Positions 1 to 14,700 of a stretch of DNA of 64,000 nt are shown here, in pieces. Under the pieces are notes generated by a model that worked only from the letters and a program-made list of their open reading frames with translations, was not told the DNA's origin and did not search any database. This stretch comes from Gonapodya sp. JEL0774. Its lineage: Eukaryota; Monoblepharomycota; Monoblepharidomycetes; Monoblepharidales; Gonapodyaceae. Location: the NCBI GenBank assembly GCA_027604505.1, contig JADIIX010000049.1:59071-123070 (forward strand). The letters run 5' to 3'. How positions within the stretch are numbered: position 1 is the first letter of the stretch; every line of letters starts with the position of its first letter. A program made the position numbers and the translations under genes.

Positions 1-118
1 GTGTCTGCCCGGCCGTCCGGCGCGCGCGCCCCGGCGCCGCCGCCCGCGCCCCCCCGCCCCCCCGCCCCCCGCCCCGGCGGCCGGGCGGCCCCGCCGCGGT
101 TCGGGGGCGGTTTTGACA
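1..118. repeat. GC-rich low-complexity tract at window edge
   Basis: Almost pure G and C with runs of C and repeated CCG/CCCCGCC units, changing abruptly to ordinary composition near 118. Nothing else in the window has this composition. It lies where the 5' exons of the MORN-repeat gene should be and no MORN coding frame passes through it. It could be a real GC-rich simple repeat or a contig-end or read artefact. Confidence 0.6.
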
Positions 119-164
119 CGGGAACTCATCGGGGCTGACTGTTTTCTCCTTTGTGGGTGGCTAG

Positions 165-2466
165 AATGGGGTACAGAGCGGGACGGGAGTGTACACGTGG
201 CGGCGAAAGACCACGGGAAAGAAGTCGCGGTACCCGTTTGAGAACAGATACGAGGGTGAGAACCCTCCATACAGTGCTTTTGTATTCGTGAACTGATTTT
301 TGGATACTTGATTTGGATACGTGATCCGGATATGAACCTCATGGAACAGGACAGTGGCAAAACGGTCTTCGCGATGGTGTGGGAAGGTTTCTCTACGCGA
401 GTGGGGGAGTCTTCCAAGGGAACTGGCGAGCGAATCGAAAGGTGAGTATAGCTGTGTAGTCTAACTAAGTACCTTGGACGGTGGAAATTGTGTCCGTGGT
501 AGAACGGACCTGGTGTTCTCATCACCGAGAACGGGGTGCGGTATCTTGGCGAATGGAGTGACGACAGGCCTGTCAACTTGTTTCCCGAATTGAGCAGCGG
601 TGAGTCGTTTGGGTTTCTGATTCCCGACAACGTGCTGTGGTGAATGTCAGCATCTCGTGGGGTCGTTACCAGAGCAACCGTACGCTTTCTCCCTACGAGA
701 CCTGATTGCGGCGGCAGATGATGCCGGTTTGAAACATGCCCTCAAAGATCTCAATTCGACAGTCGTTCGATACATTGGACCGCTGACTGACGTGTACGAA
801 AAGTACACGTCCGTCGGGCCCCAAAAGTATCCCCCAGACCCTTGTGCGGCACTCTCGCGAATGCAACTCTGGCGATTCTTGGACGATTTCCAACTCCATA
901 AAAAGGGAAAGACAATGAGTGAGAGTTCAATTCTTGGTGGTGATGTGGCAACCTGAGGCGGCCGTCATCGTTCTCATCAGTGCTTCTCAAAGTTGAAATG
1001 GACTGCGCATATGCTGTTGTGTTCCGAAAGGATGAGTTTTTTCAACATAGGTTTCAGGTGCGTTTATATCGCAAAGCTCAGCTGAAAATCTGGAGAGGGA
1101 CCGATGGGTTTGAGCTTCGGTTCTAGGATCCTCATTCTACCACCGAACAGTTTATCTTCTTCGATTTCCTTCAATACTTGATCCGAATAGCCAACCTCGT
1201 GTTCGGCGACAGGGATCAAATGTTCCCAAATGAACATGTTCTCGCATCTCGGCTTGAACTTCTACTGAAAGGCGATATCATCCCGAACCTAGACAAGCTG
1301 AAAACAGATCCGGACAATGCGCGTGATCTCTTACTGAACAAGGTTGAAACCACGTTTGCGGACCGCATCCGTACACTGTACGCAAAGAACTCTAAGACTC
1401 GCATACGCTCCGGTGATGAGGAGTGGATCGATTCCACGCTTTCAATGCGTCAAATTCTCTGGATGTTTAATGTGAGTTTGTCGAACAACTCGGTTACTAT
1501 TTTTCTGTGGGAATGCTCAAAAGTCAGGGCTTTTAGGACTCTGGGTTTCTCAATCACATGAAAGGATGTCTTTCAGTAAGTTGGCTGCTGTCGTACTTTA
1601 CAGAACGAAGTCCAGACGCCGGTGATTGGAACCTGGAGTTTGAGGTAAGTCGCGCAAGTTGAACGGTCCTGGTGTTCTAGACTTGCGTCCCCATGATTCC
1701 TCCTACCGTATACAACACCAGCTGACACCGTATGAGGTCGAAGTAGTTCTGTTCGATTGCTCTCTTGCTGCCACCCGCGGATCATCAGTGATGCCGGATC
1801 AAGTAACGATCAGCTTTCCTGCGGATGTTCCACAGATTCCCATTATATCTGCACCGTCCACTGCGGATTTGAATCCCGTGATCATAAGCGAAGAAGACCA
1901 CTCCGAGGTTGAAGTGGTGGTACCCAGTATTAGTGTACCAACCATCGTTGAATCTGAACACTCTGTGGCGGTGGCAGGGGCAGGCAAGAACTCGGAAATA
2001 ACGAGGGTTTCGTCATCGTCTGCCGGCCGCCGAAGCAGCTCTGGCACAAAACTATCAGACAAAATGAAGACAAAGTCAAACGGGCCATCGATAGACGTGC
2101 TTGCGATAACAGTTCCTCCAAGCACATCGCTAACTGCGTCTGTAGTGGTAGAGGAGCCAGCGCTAGGGTCAGATTTGGGAAGATCCACTCAAGGTTCGTG
2201 AAGCGGAGCTTGGACAAAGAAGTTGTAACTATGTAACCGAGTGCTGTTACCTTACTAGATTCAGGACTTACATTTGACCCGCTGCAGCTGGTGCTAGCAA
2301 CCGGTGAGTACAACAAGCTCTGTCGCGAATCTCATTTGAGATGTTGCTGGACACCAATTTACACAACACTCTGTGGAATTGATCAGATGATCTACCAAGT
2401 CTCACCCCTCGTGTAATGGAATTCTTTGATAAGTTTCTTTCTAGGTTTGAAAGCACAAGATCGTAA
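165..2466 (+). CDS. RSPH10B: RSPH10B-like MORN-repeat radial spoke protein, 5' partial
   Basis: Radial spoke head 10B-type protein expected in the axoneme of motile cilia. The N-terminal part shows consecutive MORN repeats, for example GTGVYTW, YEGQWQNGLRDGVGRF and NGVRYLGEW. A later segment, SRMQLWRFLDDFQLHKKG (about 850-905), and the block FFDFLQYLIRIANLVFG (from about 1150) resemble the helical C-terminal half of RSPH10B. Introns inferred from frame continuity are 256-349, 442-502, 600-672, about 930-1126, 1476-1576, 1622-1680 and two near 2190-2260 and 2305-2384. A Ser/Thr-rich low-complexity stretch (about 1790-2190) precedes the short last exon ending PRVMEFFDKFLSRFESTRS. AATAAA overlaps the stop codon. 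The start codon is not visible: the first readable exon begins after an acceptor at 163-164 and the GC-rich tract interrupts anything upstream. The MORN part is firm; the RSPH10B assignment is family resemblance. Confidence 0.72.
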
Positions 2467-2766
2467 ATAAAAAAATGTGAATACTCGACGCAAAGATATA
2501 CACATGTTGACCACAGTCAGTTTTGCCGGCAGCATATTTTTGCCGTTGAGCACGAAGACTGCGTCGATCCGGTATTCGACATACTTTCAAAGCTCATCCA
2601 CGGATCTCTGCATTATTCAAATCGTTCCAGGACTTAGAAAAGAGGTGGAGAATACCAGCTTTCTCGGTAATCAGTGAGCTCCACAGTGGGACCGCATCTT
2701 CAGCCTTGAATGGAATCCTCTGATTCGCAAGATTGTGAACTCTGAATCAATTGAACGATATCTCGG
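2467..2766. other. Intergenic, RSPH10B-like to VPS13
   Basis: 300 bp between two genes on the same strand, probably holding the 3' end of the ciliary gene and the VPS13 promoter. A 66-codon open frame inside it shows no recognisable features. No TATA box was seen. Confidence 0.5.
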
Positions 2767-5700
2767 ATGTTGGAGGGACTGCTGACTTCGGTTTTGAACA
2801 GGGTAGGGTGTTGCGCGGTTGGATTTCTCGGTAATAGTGACGCATCCCTTCGTTCTCATCAAGGTTGTCGGAGAATATGGTGCAGTAAACCTGCAATTGC
2901 TTCCTCTTTCGCGAAGCGACGTGTTTATCTGGCTGGTAAATCCCTTTTCAAGTCGAGAACCTGGATCCACAGCAGCTCAATGTTGCAGTGTGGAGTGGAG
3001 ACGTTGTTCTGAAAAACTTGAGATTGAAGAGGGAGGCTTTGGATAAATTCCAGATACCGATCGATGTTGTTGAAGGTGTGTTTGGTGTTTTAAAGGAATT
3101 TGCTAATATTTTGCGCAAATTCTTTTTAAATTCGCAACAATCAGGCCATGTTGGGGAGCTTACCATGCAAATTCCGTGGTCAGATTTGAGGGGTTCTCCA
3201 GTTAAAATCCTGCTGAGGGAGGTGTCAGTCCTTGCTGGACCGAAGGCGGAAGCGGACGTGAGTGGCGGCGATGCGAGAATCATTGTTGCGGCCGCGAATA
3301 TATGAATGATGGCGTTCGGTTCAAAGTACGATCCTGCAGTGGAGGAAGAGCGCAATCAGACAACAAAGCAGCAAAGGTTGAAGGCAATGGAGGCCATCTC
3401 TGCCCCCAGTACTTTAGCTAGTGAGAGACTACGTTCCTCGGGAATAGCACTGACAAGACTGGTGCTAAAATTCTGTTTGGCGCTTTGGCTCAGCTGACAC
3501 GCCGGAAACGCAGACATTCCTTACGCAACTTACGACAAAGATCATCGATAACCTTCAGTTCACTTTCACGGACATCCACATTCGTTACGAGGACCGCTCA
3601 ACTAATGTAAACCACGTGAGTTCCTTTGCTGCGGTGAGGGTCTGGGAGGGAATAGATGAAGATGGTTTCGCATCATTTTCTCATTCTCGACACCCACACC
3701 CACCACTTGGAGCCTTTCGGATTTGGAGTCATGTTGAAGGAACTGACAGCTGTTTCCACGGACGAGAATGGCAAAGTGGCGTTTGTTCAGAAAGCTGAGA
3801 TCATCCATAAGCTACTTAACTTAAAGTGCTTGGCAATTTACTTCAACACTTCTTTGGGTGCTCCGGGGTTTGAGGATACAGGTCGAGAACAGCTTTTGGG
3901 CCTTGCCCCAGAAATTCTACGGTCAAAGCTCCGAGCATTGGTGAGAATCGAACGTCTCCACAAAGAAGTTTGTTCGTTTGTATGCCATAACCTCTGATCC
4001 AACAGATTGCATCACCGGAGATCGACACCAGCAACCAATATATACTGCGGCCTGTGTCTGGAGTCGGCCGAATGCACATCAAGAAGAACCAGTACAAACA
4101 AGATGGAAACACAAATGACGTTGATTTGGATTTTGACGACTTTACTCTCGTACTGGACGATGAACAATACAGAAACGCATTTATGCTACTTGGAGCTTTC
4201 TCGGCGTACTCGAGATCACAAAAGTACCGAAGATTTCGACCACCACATGTCCACACCCCAAAAACGAATCCACTCGAGTGGTTGAGATACGCAGGCAACT
4301 CTGTTTTATCTGACATTCAGGACCGGAATACCCGTTGGACCTGGAAACATATGGAAGAGCGCCGGCAAGATAGGCTAGCATATGTCAAACTCTGGAAGGA
4401 ACATCAAAAAGAGCTCAGATCTCTCGTGAATCGAAATCCTGGTGCGATTCCATCCGGCGAGCAGCAACTGGCACTCGCCGAGCTTGAAAGAAAGCTGTCG
4501 TTTGAGGATATTCGATTTTATCGGAGTATTGCCATGTTGGAACTCAATAAAGAAGGGAAAGGCATGTAAATCCACAGGCATATTTCTGTCTATTACCCTG
4601 AATATCCACGTGACTCTCACTTGTGTCCGCCTTCTCTAGAATCGAAAGTTGCAGGAGAAGACAACCTATCGCATCCAGAGTCGAAGGCAAAGGAGTCGCA
4701 GACCCCGGTATCATTACCATCTGCCACTTTGAATGTTGAAAGTCCTTCTACGGGGATTGGATTTGGTTGGATGTCATCTTGGTGGTCCGCAACCCCAGCC
4801 CCGAGTGCGGCCGCTCAGTCAACGGTAGATAAGGTCATAAGTTTTCTTCCTTGTTGAACTGAAAATTAGCTTGTCTCAATATTTCCAGAGCGTCACTCCA
4901 GTTTCTACGAGTCCTCAGATTGCCAAGGATGACTTGGAGAAGATTTTTGCGTCAATCGAGTATGACCCGTCAAAAGTCTTCGAAACAGCGGTTGTCCCCC
5001 GAGATTTCGAAAAATGGATTGTGCGCATGCAATTGAAGACAGGATCGCTTCGAATCAACACAGAACCTCACCAACAAACACCAAAGAATTTAACTTCCCT
5101 TACATTTGAAGGGTTCAAAACCGAGTTCTTGCAACGTCCAGATTCATGGCGTCTAACGTGGGACCTTGAAGGAATGTCGGTGTTTGATGGAGCTAGTTCT
5201 TCCTCGTTGTTCCCGATGTTTGTTCAGGCAAAGAGCTCGAAGGCTGAGGATGCAAACAATGATTCCGTATCCAAGGTGTCCTTTTTCCACGGGGAGTTCG
5301 AGCAGAACCCACTAGATGTGGATGCTGACGTGACTCTCAAACTGAAGGTTCTGCCTTTGGAGATTGTGTACTCTCCATATCTGGTGACTGCACTTATTGC
5401 CTTCTTCAAACCACCGGCCTCCGAGTACGAAGCTGCCGATTTGTTGCGCACGTATGCAGAAGATACGGTGCAGTCATTGGCGGTCTCTACTCGCGCTGGC
5501 CTCGAATACGCGGTTCTTCAACAGAAATCCATGTTGATGGTTTTGGATTTGAAAGCACCTATCATCATTGTTCCAGAGAGGTAAGTTATTTTTCTTCACC
5601 AGCTGCAGCTGCTCTGAAATCTCAATTTGCTGTTGTGCCATTACAGCGTTACGGAGCAAGATACGACCGTTGTCGTCGTTGATATGGGCCACCTTTTGGT

Positions 5701-8700
5701 GGAATCGAAACCGGTTTCCTCCAGTGTGAAGGAGCTCGTTAAGCAGCGACAAGGGAAAATGCTTTCTGAGAGTGAATTTCAGGACTTGCAGCAGTTAATC
5801 TACGACAAATGGGTTTTGAAGCTCAGCAACGTGCAGTTTTTGGTTGGACACACTGTCAAAAAGACTCTCGAACAGTTATCAACATCCACTTCAGACCCTA
5901 GCTGCAAATTTCATTTCATCGAGCGGATTGAGGCGCTCGTCGATGTCGACATCTGCCATTTTCAGGAAGTCGAGCTTCCCAAAGTTAAAGTCTCTGCGAG
6001 AATCCCCGACATACAGGTTAACTTCTCTGATTTTAAGTACCAGCGATTGATGGTTTGTGTTCGTATTTTAATGATTCTATCGCTGTCTGAGTTCCGACTG
6101 TTACGTCTTAGTTTTCGCTGGATTATGTTCTTGCCCCTCTCATCGGCACATCCATGTCCAAGCAAACCCTTTCATCTTCTTCGATTGAATCACCGGGGTT
6201 TCGGGGGGACAGCGAATCATCTGCACCAGAAGTGGCTGCCAGGAGAAGCTCACCGAGTGACACTGCTCACAGTAAAGGGCCCGATACATCTCCAATTGCC
6301 AGTTTGCCAGTGCCAGTCACATCTTCCAGTGAAGGAGATCTGAGAAATTCTGGTATAGCTGTGATCGATGACCCACGGCATATCTTTTTCCAGCTTTGCA
6401 TGGAGTTAAAGCGAGCGTCGATAGCTGTTAAGAAGTCAAATCGTCCCCACGAACCAGAGACCATGCTGGCAGATTTGACGATCACCGGACTGGGTCTCCA
6501 AGTGGATACGAGGAAATACGACTTGAGCGTCGCCCTACACGTACACGATGCCTACATATCAGACATGGTTCATACCTCGGAGCAACGAGACTATCTTATG
6601 GAACCGTTAAGCAAGCGAAATGCTGTGGATGAACTGGACCCCTCAAGGAATCCACACTTGGTGGTTATTCGATACCTGTCCGTCAGCCCTATCCACCCGG
6701 AGTTCGGTACAAAATATGACTCTGTGAACCAAACAATCGACGTAGCAATGCAAACTGTTCTCATCAACCTCAACCCTGAGTCTGTACTTTCGTTGTATGA
6801 CTTTGCAATGGTCACGTTCACTACTCCTTCTTCGTCGCTGACGTCTCACTCCGCGAGCACGAGCGTAGCGAGCAGTCATTCGAAAGGCGCATCCGTTGCT
6901 GAAGCACAGACGTCGAATCCTGTACAGTCTCCTGATTCGAAACTGTCTTTCAACCTGGACCTGAAAGGAGTGCGTGCTGTCATTCTGACCAAATCTTCGA
7001 GGCAACTTGCGACTGCGGATATCAAACGGTGCCAAATATCAGTTGCAACCGCTCAAAACTCCATTGTTGTGAAGGGTACCCTCGGTAATATTCTTCTCGA
7101 AGATAATATAGGATATCGGCCCCCTTTCCGGGAAATTATCAGCATTGCTGGTGACAGGATTGCCGACTTTGAGTTTCAAACGTTCAACAGAACCACGGTT
7201 GGGTATCCAGGTTATGATTCGTCACTGAAACTAAGTGGTGACTCGATCAAATTCACGTGAGTAGTGTTACAAGAATCCTTTGCGCTTCCTCGGCATCGAC
7301 ATCATACGCTTTTGTTCGAAAAGTTATCTGGAGCAGTCCGTCGCAAGTATCATTGAATGGATTAGCGAATTCGAAAGGATGCGTCAGGTGTATGAATCCG
7401 CACGCAAGTACGCACTGTGAGGCTTGGAAGTGTTTGTATCATGATGTCAACCAACACTCGTGTTCTTGTTTTAACGTCAGGGCCGCGATCGATTCTGCTG
7501 TTCAAATCCAACAGTCAGCAGGACTGTTCCACTTTGACGTTCACTTCAAGAGTCCAGTTGTTGTTCTTCCCCGCCCAAACAAGCAATCTTTCGACTTTTT
7601 GGAAGCCCATCTCGGCGAAATATCGGCAAGGAATGAGTTCCAACACATGACTTCAAACGGGATCGTGTTGGCAACTCGTAATTCGATAAAGGTTGATTTG
7701 CAGTCGATCGCTTTGGAATCTTCTGCTCTCGATTCTACCGGTGGTGTTCTATCTACAAGCTTCCCCATTCTGAAGGACTTGGATATTGGTCTTGCTGTTA
7801 ATCTCACGAGTGGTGAAAACCCGCCACCTTCTCCAGTTGTCGAGGTTCGTTGTTTTGAGGATAAATGCTCCCGACATTCGTTGTGTTGGAACATTGCTTT
7901 TTGGTGGATACCAGGTTCAGGCATCACTTTCTCCTATCAGATTGCTTGTCAATGAACGCCAATATGCCATGATGCTGGAATCATTTGTGTTTCTTACCTC
8001 ATCGTCATCGGAAGGCACTGCCACCGGGACTTCGACTGTCGAATCGAAAGTCGTCGCTGGCTCTCAGTCTTCAGACATAAGTTTATCACTGCGTCTAGAT
8101 TTTGTAAGCATCGTTCTTGAGCTTTTTGATGGTGATGGAATCGGTATGATTCCACAACTGGGACAATCATTGGCTCGCGCAACTGTAAACGGTCCGTATT
8201 ATCGCTTTCCAGTTCTGCGAGCCGTACAGAATTACTGATATTTTTGCTGGCTTCTGGCCTGTCATGTCGTACAAACCTTCACCACTACTTCGTTCTCAGA
8301 CTTTTCTGTAAAAGTTAGTGCCCGCAAGAACTCCACTCTAGAGACTGGTATGGAATCAGTAGTTTTGACCTCTGTTCGATCTTTAACCGCGTGGTGTCTT
8401 ATATTCTTATGTTTAGAGGTCCGATTGGGAACTATTTCGGTCTTTGATACCCGTACTGGTTTTGAAAGTCACTATCGTGATGTATTATTGCCTGGTTCTG
8501 GCCACCAGCAGGTGTTGGTTGATTATTCTATGGCTGAAACCGGTCATGCTACAATTGTTGTTACTGTTGACTCTCCAAAAGCGATTCTCCCTATGAAGCT
8601 CGTCTTCGGAATTGTGGATTGGGTGATGCACCCGAAACATTACATTCCTCCTCGAGAAATTACCCAGAAAGATGATATGCCTTCGCTCGCCAGTCTGGAC

Positions 8701-11700
8701 ATGGAATCTCAGGGTCGCTTCTCATTTAGAATCAAATTTGTGGATGCGGATATTGCTATACTGGACGACCCGTCAAAACTTGAGACTGAAGCTGTGTACC
8801 TTGAGGCGAAGCAAGTTGTCGTTACATTCGAAGACGCACTTAGATGCAATATTAAGGAAGGCGCGATCTGGATTTGTGCCATGGATCGGCGGGCAGATAC
8901 CGCACTGAGGTTGTTCTACAATTGTGAGTCCACTGAGCTGTTTGAGGAGGTGGCCTTTCCTCACGCCACATCCTCTTTCAGTCGATTTGTCCGCAATGTT
9001 TGACAAGCGGATTACCGGCCCTGGTTTGTTTCGTGCTGATGCCATCGCTGCCGATGTGTTTTGACGAATTGTATTTGTCATCCAGGTCATCATTTGACCA
9101 ACATCGTTGTCGATGTGCCGAAGCAATTGAATGTGCGACTATCGTACAATGATATACAGCTGTTCCGGCGCCTTATTAATAAGCTGACAAAAATGTTTGA
9201 GAGCACGTCTATGGCACTCGAAGCTTCCAAGAATCCCACTCCAAAGATCCCGGAAGCAAACAATGCGGCCAGGTCTGGGCCACTTCTTGAACAGTCTCGT
9301 TCAGGCTCAGCGGAGATTATCGACTATCTGTCTGCAGAAATTACACGACATGAATCTGTAAGTCATCTTCGGGAGAACACCACTGCACTTATCTTTCCCA
9401 CGATAGTGACCCTTGATGTTGGTAGCTTCGATTCTGTGTGGCAGGTATTCAATTCATCTTGATAGATGATATGAAGGAACCGGTATTCCAGATGCTCGAC
9501 GTAAGTTGCACATGGTGCCTGTAAACACTGCGGATTCAATGATTTCCGTGCTTAGATACACATTGGCAAACTTGAACTTCTTGCGACAAATTGGTCGAAC
9601 TTGTTGGACATGAACCTGTTTCTCGATGCCTCAGTATGTTCGAATATATGTTGTTTAAGGAACCGTTAGTGATCAAGCAAATGACACTGCCAATCGGTCA
9701 GGTTAATTACTACAATCTGAAAGTGTCACAGTGGGAACCACTGCTTGAGCCTGTTGTTTTCAATGCTACTATTGCGAGGGCCGGCCCCGATCAGGAACTA
9801 ACGGTCGATCTATCACCAAAAGGGAAAGTGGAAATCAATTTAACGCACCAATTGGCGCAGAGTTGTCTGGATGCTTTCAACTCCGTCGGAAACGTGAAAG
9901 AGGTGTTTACGGGTGATAATTTGACTGCATGTCGAGTACTCATTTAATTGCATGACACATTTCCCAGAGGAACTTGGCGACTCGCAAAGCCGGATTGGCT
10001 CCTTACCTTTTGCGTAACCGGACAGGATATGAGCTAATCGTCACGTCGGAGAACGGAGCACAGCAAACCCTCGAAAATGATTCAGACACGATGTACAAAA
10101 CTCAAGATTGGAAGAAGATGCGAGAAGTATGGAAGCACTTTCAGCTACACGAGCTTACCAGGCCCTCAACGTACTCTTGGCGTATTGTATCAGGGTCAGA
10201 CCGCGTCTAACAGGCTTTCACTTGAAATCAGGCGGCAATTTGATTCGAACAATCCTTGGTACAAGATCGCGGTACGTGAGACTTCGTTGGCAAGCAAAGA
10301 TCAATCGTTGAGTACCCTCACCGCCACAATGATCAGGGTATCAATATTGAAAGTGAAGGCGTAAAAACTTTTATTTTGCGACCTCCCATTAACGGGGCTT
10401 TCCATCGCCTCGTCGTTGACATCCGGCTCCGCGATAAGATAAAATTCGTCACTTTCCGCTCGACTTTGCTCGTCAAAAATGAGTGTCTCGATCCTGTCGA
10501 AGTAAAATTAATAGCGTCTGGGCTTCAGAGTCAAGCGTCTGGAGAGTATCGTATTGGTCGGTTTCAGAGAGTTCAACTCTGGAGCGTCTCCCAAATCTTA
10601 AACACCTCTTCTTTAAAGGACCTGGAGATGAGTGGGCTGTCCCAATCGAAGCTGCATATCACGACAAACTTCAAATCAAGCCTTTGGGTAAGGTAATTTC
10701 CGGTGTTAGAAACGTTACATTGGATTTTGATATTTGTGCGTGGACAGGTCGTTATGGTTACGCCCCGGAGGAACTCATCGACTGGAAGAAAATTCGGAAG
10801 CCTGGCCGCTTCATGGACATCTCCTGTCCGCCTTTAGCTCCCAACCTGTCTTGGGAGAACTTTTCTCTGTTTACGGATGTCACCCCAGATTCCAAAGCTG
10901 TGGAACAATATCCAGACATGACGATTAGCATTTTTCCACCTTTGGAGATCGAGAATCTTCTTCCATTTGACTTCCGTTACGTCATTGTCAATCGATCTCA
11001 GAAAGATCAAAGGATCGCAAGTGTGAGTAATGAGGTGAATTTAGTTTCGGGCTTCAGTTCGCTGAAGCATGAATATTAGTCCTTGCGGGCCGGACAAGTT
11101 GGCCCAATTCATGGTGTGCTCCCCACGGATATTATTGTACTTGACCTCGACATTCCAGAGATAGGTTAGTGAAATGGTTTGTGAGGAAGCTCGGCCCTAG
11201 TAAATGGAATCACCCTCTCATAAACGCATCACCAGGATATCAGGCCACTGACGTTGCAATTCTGAGCAACGTTGAGATTGGATATCAGGACGATAAAATC
11301 GAGCTTCGGAATGCCAATAAACACGCGGTTCTGTTGCGTCTCAAGTATATTGAGTCACCTGCAAGAACCACTCGTGTCCAGTTATACTGCCCTTATTGGA
11401 TCCTCAACAAGACGAACTTGGACGTTTCAGTGTCTGCCAAATCCGTTTTGAGCAGTTCATACATCGCTTCTCAACGTAAGTTTGTCTCTGGTCCTTGGAA
11501 ACTTGCTACTCCCCAGAAAGCTCTCACATCATGATCGAATGTCGAAGGTGCTGTCAACCGAAATTCTTTGCTTACTGCTGTTAAGCCCTTCCTCTTCTCT
11601 TTTCCATCCCGCGAGCTGAGAAACCGAGCAGTTCTGACTATTGGGAGTTCAGCACCGAGCCGCCCTATCACGTGGGTTTCCTGTTTCGGCATTGAAACTT

Positions 11701-14700
11701 ATAGGTAGTATTTTCACACCAATGACACAATTTATGAACAGACTTGATGCTGTCGGGGGTTCCTACGAGGAAGTGAGTCATTTCGATTCCGTTAGAATTC
11801 ATTACAAGGCCCGACTTCTTTGGCGCTTGCTAGTTGCTGCCTTCTTCAGAGGGAAGAGTTTATCACACTGCTGTCAACATCACCGAAGGCGAAGGCAAGT
11901 ATCATTTGACAAAAGTGGTTACTATCGCGCCTCGCTTCATCATTAAGGTGGGTACAGAGAATGAAGTATCTGTCGTCGGAATCCTAAGCAATCATTTTCA
12001 TATAAACAGAATGATCTCGATGATGATTTGTGCTTCAAGCAGTATGGCGCATCCAACGGGATCGAAGATCGGTTTCCGAAAAAGAGTGTTTGCCCATTAA
12101 TGCTTTTGTGAGTTAGTGATGGTGAGCCTGTCAAAATCAATTGGCATTCCAGCATGCGTCTGTTTGGCTCAATTAGAGAACAATCGGATGACGTCCTTTT
12201 GAGAGTCCACCTTTCCGGCCTCCTGAATGAATGGTCCACCCCTTTTCGGTTGACGGATGTGGGTCGAATCTACTTGAAGTTGGGCAAAATGGGTTCTGCG
12301 GAAGAGGAACTCCTTCGAGTGACCACAAAAGTGGAATCAGCGATAATATTTGTGCATTTCAGGTGGGTTGCGCCATTTTAGGTTTCTGTCGTGTCACTGA
12401 AGGCCATTGAGGAACTGCTACCAGTCGCGAGGAACGATGGCCCTACCGTATTGATAATAACACGGACATTGACTTCTATGTTTTCCAGAAGGTACGGCTG
12501 CTCTCTTCTTGTCTAAATTGGAGGTTCAGCTCGCGTAATTGTAGCAAATTCACCCAAATTACGACAAGGATAATTCTAAACGAAAGTATCCATTATCGCG
12601 AAAGAGCTACCTCAACTATGCTTGGGATGATTTGTTACTGCCGAAGTCACTTGTCGTGGCATTTCAAAACATCGAGCGAAAAGTCAGCTTGCAGGAAATA
12701 GGACCTGCCCTGTGAGCCATTGGAAGGATTGATTTGCAAGGATGTATTCTGATCAATATTTTTGCTTCAAGTCCCATGCGGATTAAGACATCCTCAGGAG
12801 AGAGGCTTATAGATGTTGAGGTCAAGTCTGACGGTCTACAAATCGTACTAGCTCTCTCCAACTATGACCCTGCCAAGTCGAGATTCCGGGAGTCGAAGAA
12901 AAGATCGTCTTTTGAGAGTGCGCGCCGATCATCTTTTGAGACCGTGCGGCGATCTACAGAAAGTGATCGTTCTGGAAGTGGTAATTCTTACGACGTTTCG
13001 CGGAAATCAAAGGAACTTAAGCCGAGTACAACTAAACTCGATGATCTGGAGCGTATTCGAAGGCCTTCGCCGAGCTTAGGTGCAGATGAACGAGAAGGCT
13101 TCGAAGTGGTGAGTTCGTCACGCTATTTATCACAGAAATATGATCCCTGACCCATCTATTTGGACAGGTGGGGTTGAATCAAAAGGACTTAATATCGGTG
13201 CACATTGGCTTCGAACGACTCGGACTGTCGATTGTTGGTTCTGATGGACAGGTAGCATATCCGAAAGACGATCTCTGTTAACTTCGTTTACCTTCTTGTA
13301 ACTGTCGACGATGTCTTCTGCTGCACTTCCTGGTATCTTTCCTTTTGTTAACTTACAGGAGCTTCTCTATGCGTCCTTGGAAGGAGTTACTATCGAGTAT
13401 CGCGAAACGAACCTGACATGGCTGTCTACTTTAGTCATTAAGTGGTTACAGGTGAGTCCTCCACAAACCTTTGGGTATTCTTTTCTGATTTGTACACATT
13501 GGAAGCTGGACAATCAAATGGCAAATGCGAGGGAGCCCATCATTTTGTATCCGACTGTGGTTCCAAAGGAGCAAGCGGGGTCAACCCCGCTACCCGTTAT
13601 TCAAGGCGCTTTCGTCGTACTAAAAGACCAGGAAAATCATTGTGAGTGGTTATTGATCATAAAGTTTCCAGCCCGATTTTTCTGCACCCTTAAGGATGTT
13701 GCGTGATTTAGCGTATGGTCTGCCATATGTAAAGAGCTCTGATTTTCTGATCCAAGAACTGAGTGTGGAGCTGGATGAAGATGTCTTGGTGGCACTCATT
13801 GAAATGACAAAGTTTCAGTCAGAAACAGAGAGCTCTGAGTGAGTACGAACATCAGCCAATGGTGCATGCGATTTTACTCAGACGGTGGTGCAGGCACCCC
13901 TATGACCCGAACCTACTCCTTCCACAATTCCCCAAAGAATATGAGCATCAAATGTGAGTTTTTCCACCTGAGATTTAAATAGCAGAGTTCTATCTTATTG
14001 GGATTGTTCTACAAGATACTTTGAAAGCTTCCGACTTCAACCAATGAGGTTGAATTTGACCTTCACCCGGACGGAACACGTGCAGAGAGAAGACGATGTT
14101 GCACGGTGAGGTTTGCTGCTCCTTCGTGTCCTTGACAAAGAGTTCTGGAATGTTTAGTATCTTCGAGTCTCCTTGCAGACGTCCCAAAACACTTGCGTCC
14201 TTTTTCTTGGATGTGCTCACCACAACGATTGGGAATGTACATGACGCGAGATTGGACTTTGGAGTGAGTGCGCAAATCTTTGCAAGGAAAAATCGATCGT
14301 ATGTTCATGTCTGCGTGCGAGTAGATGCTCTACGTCGAAAATATGATCGTGGACGTCAACGAACTTGGTGACAAGCTGGCCCAGCGATATTACTCTGAGG
14401 TCATGTCTCAGGTGAGCATTCGGATGCCTCTTCCACCCTAGTTGAAATTAACGACACAAGATGAATCCAAAAGATTCACCGAGTGATTGGATCTGCCGAT
14501 GTTCTGGGCAACCCAGTTGGATTGTTCACCAACATCAGCTCAGGTGTCCAGGACTTTTTCTATGAGCCTATCGCCGGAATTGTAGATGTCAATCCTGAAA
14601 GTGTTGTTAGGGGATTTCAATTGGGCACTTCCAGTAAGATCTAGATGGATTTTCTGCCTTCTGCTTCATTTCTGTTGATTGCACAACACACCGAAAGAGT

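Noticed and set aside
1799-2188. Minus-strand open frame of 129 codons
   Set aside because: It is the shadow of the Ser/Thr-rich exon of the RSPH10B-like gene and has no features of its own.
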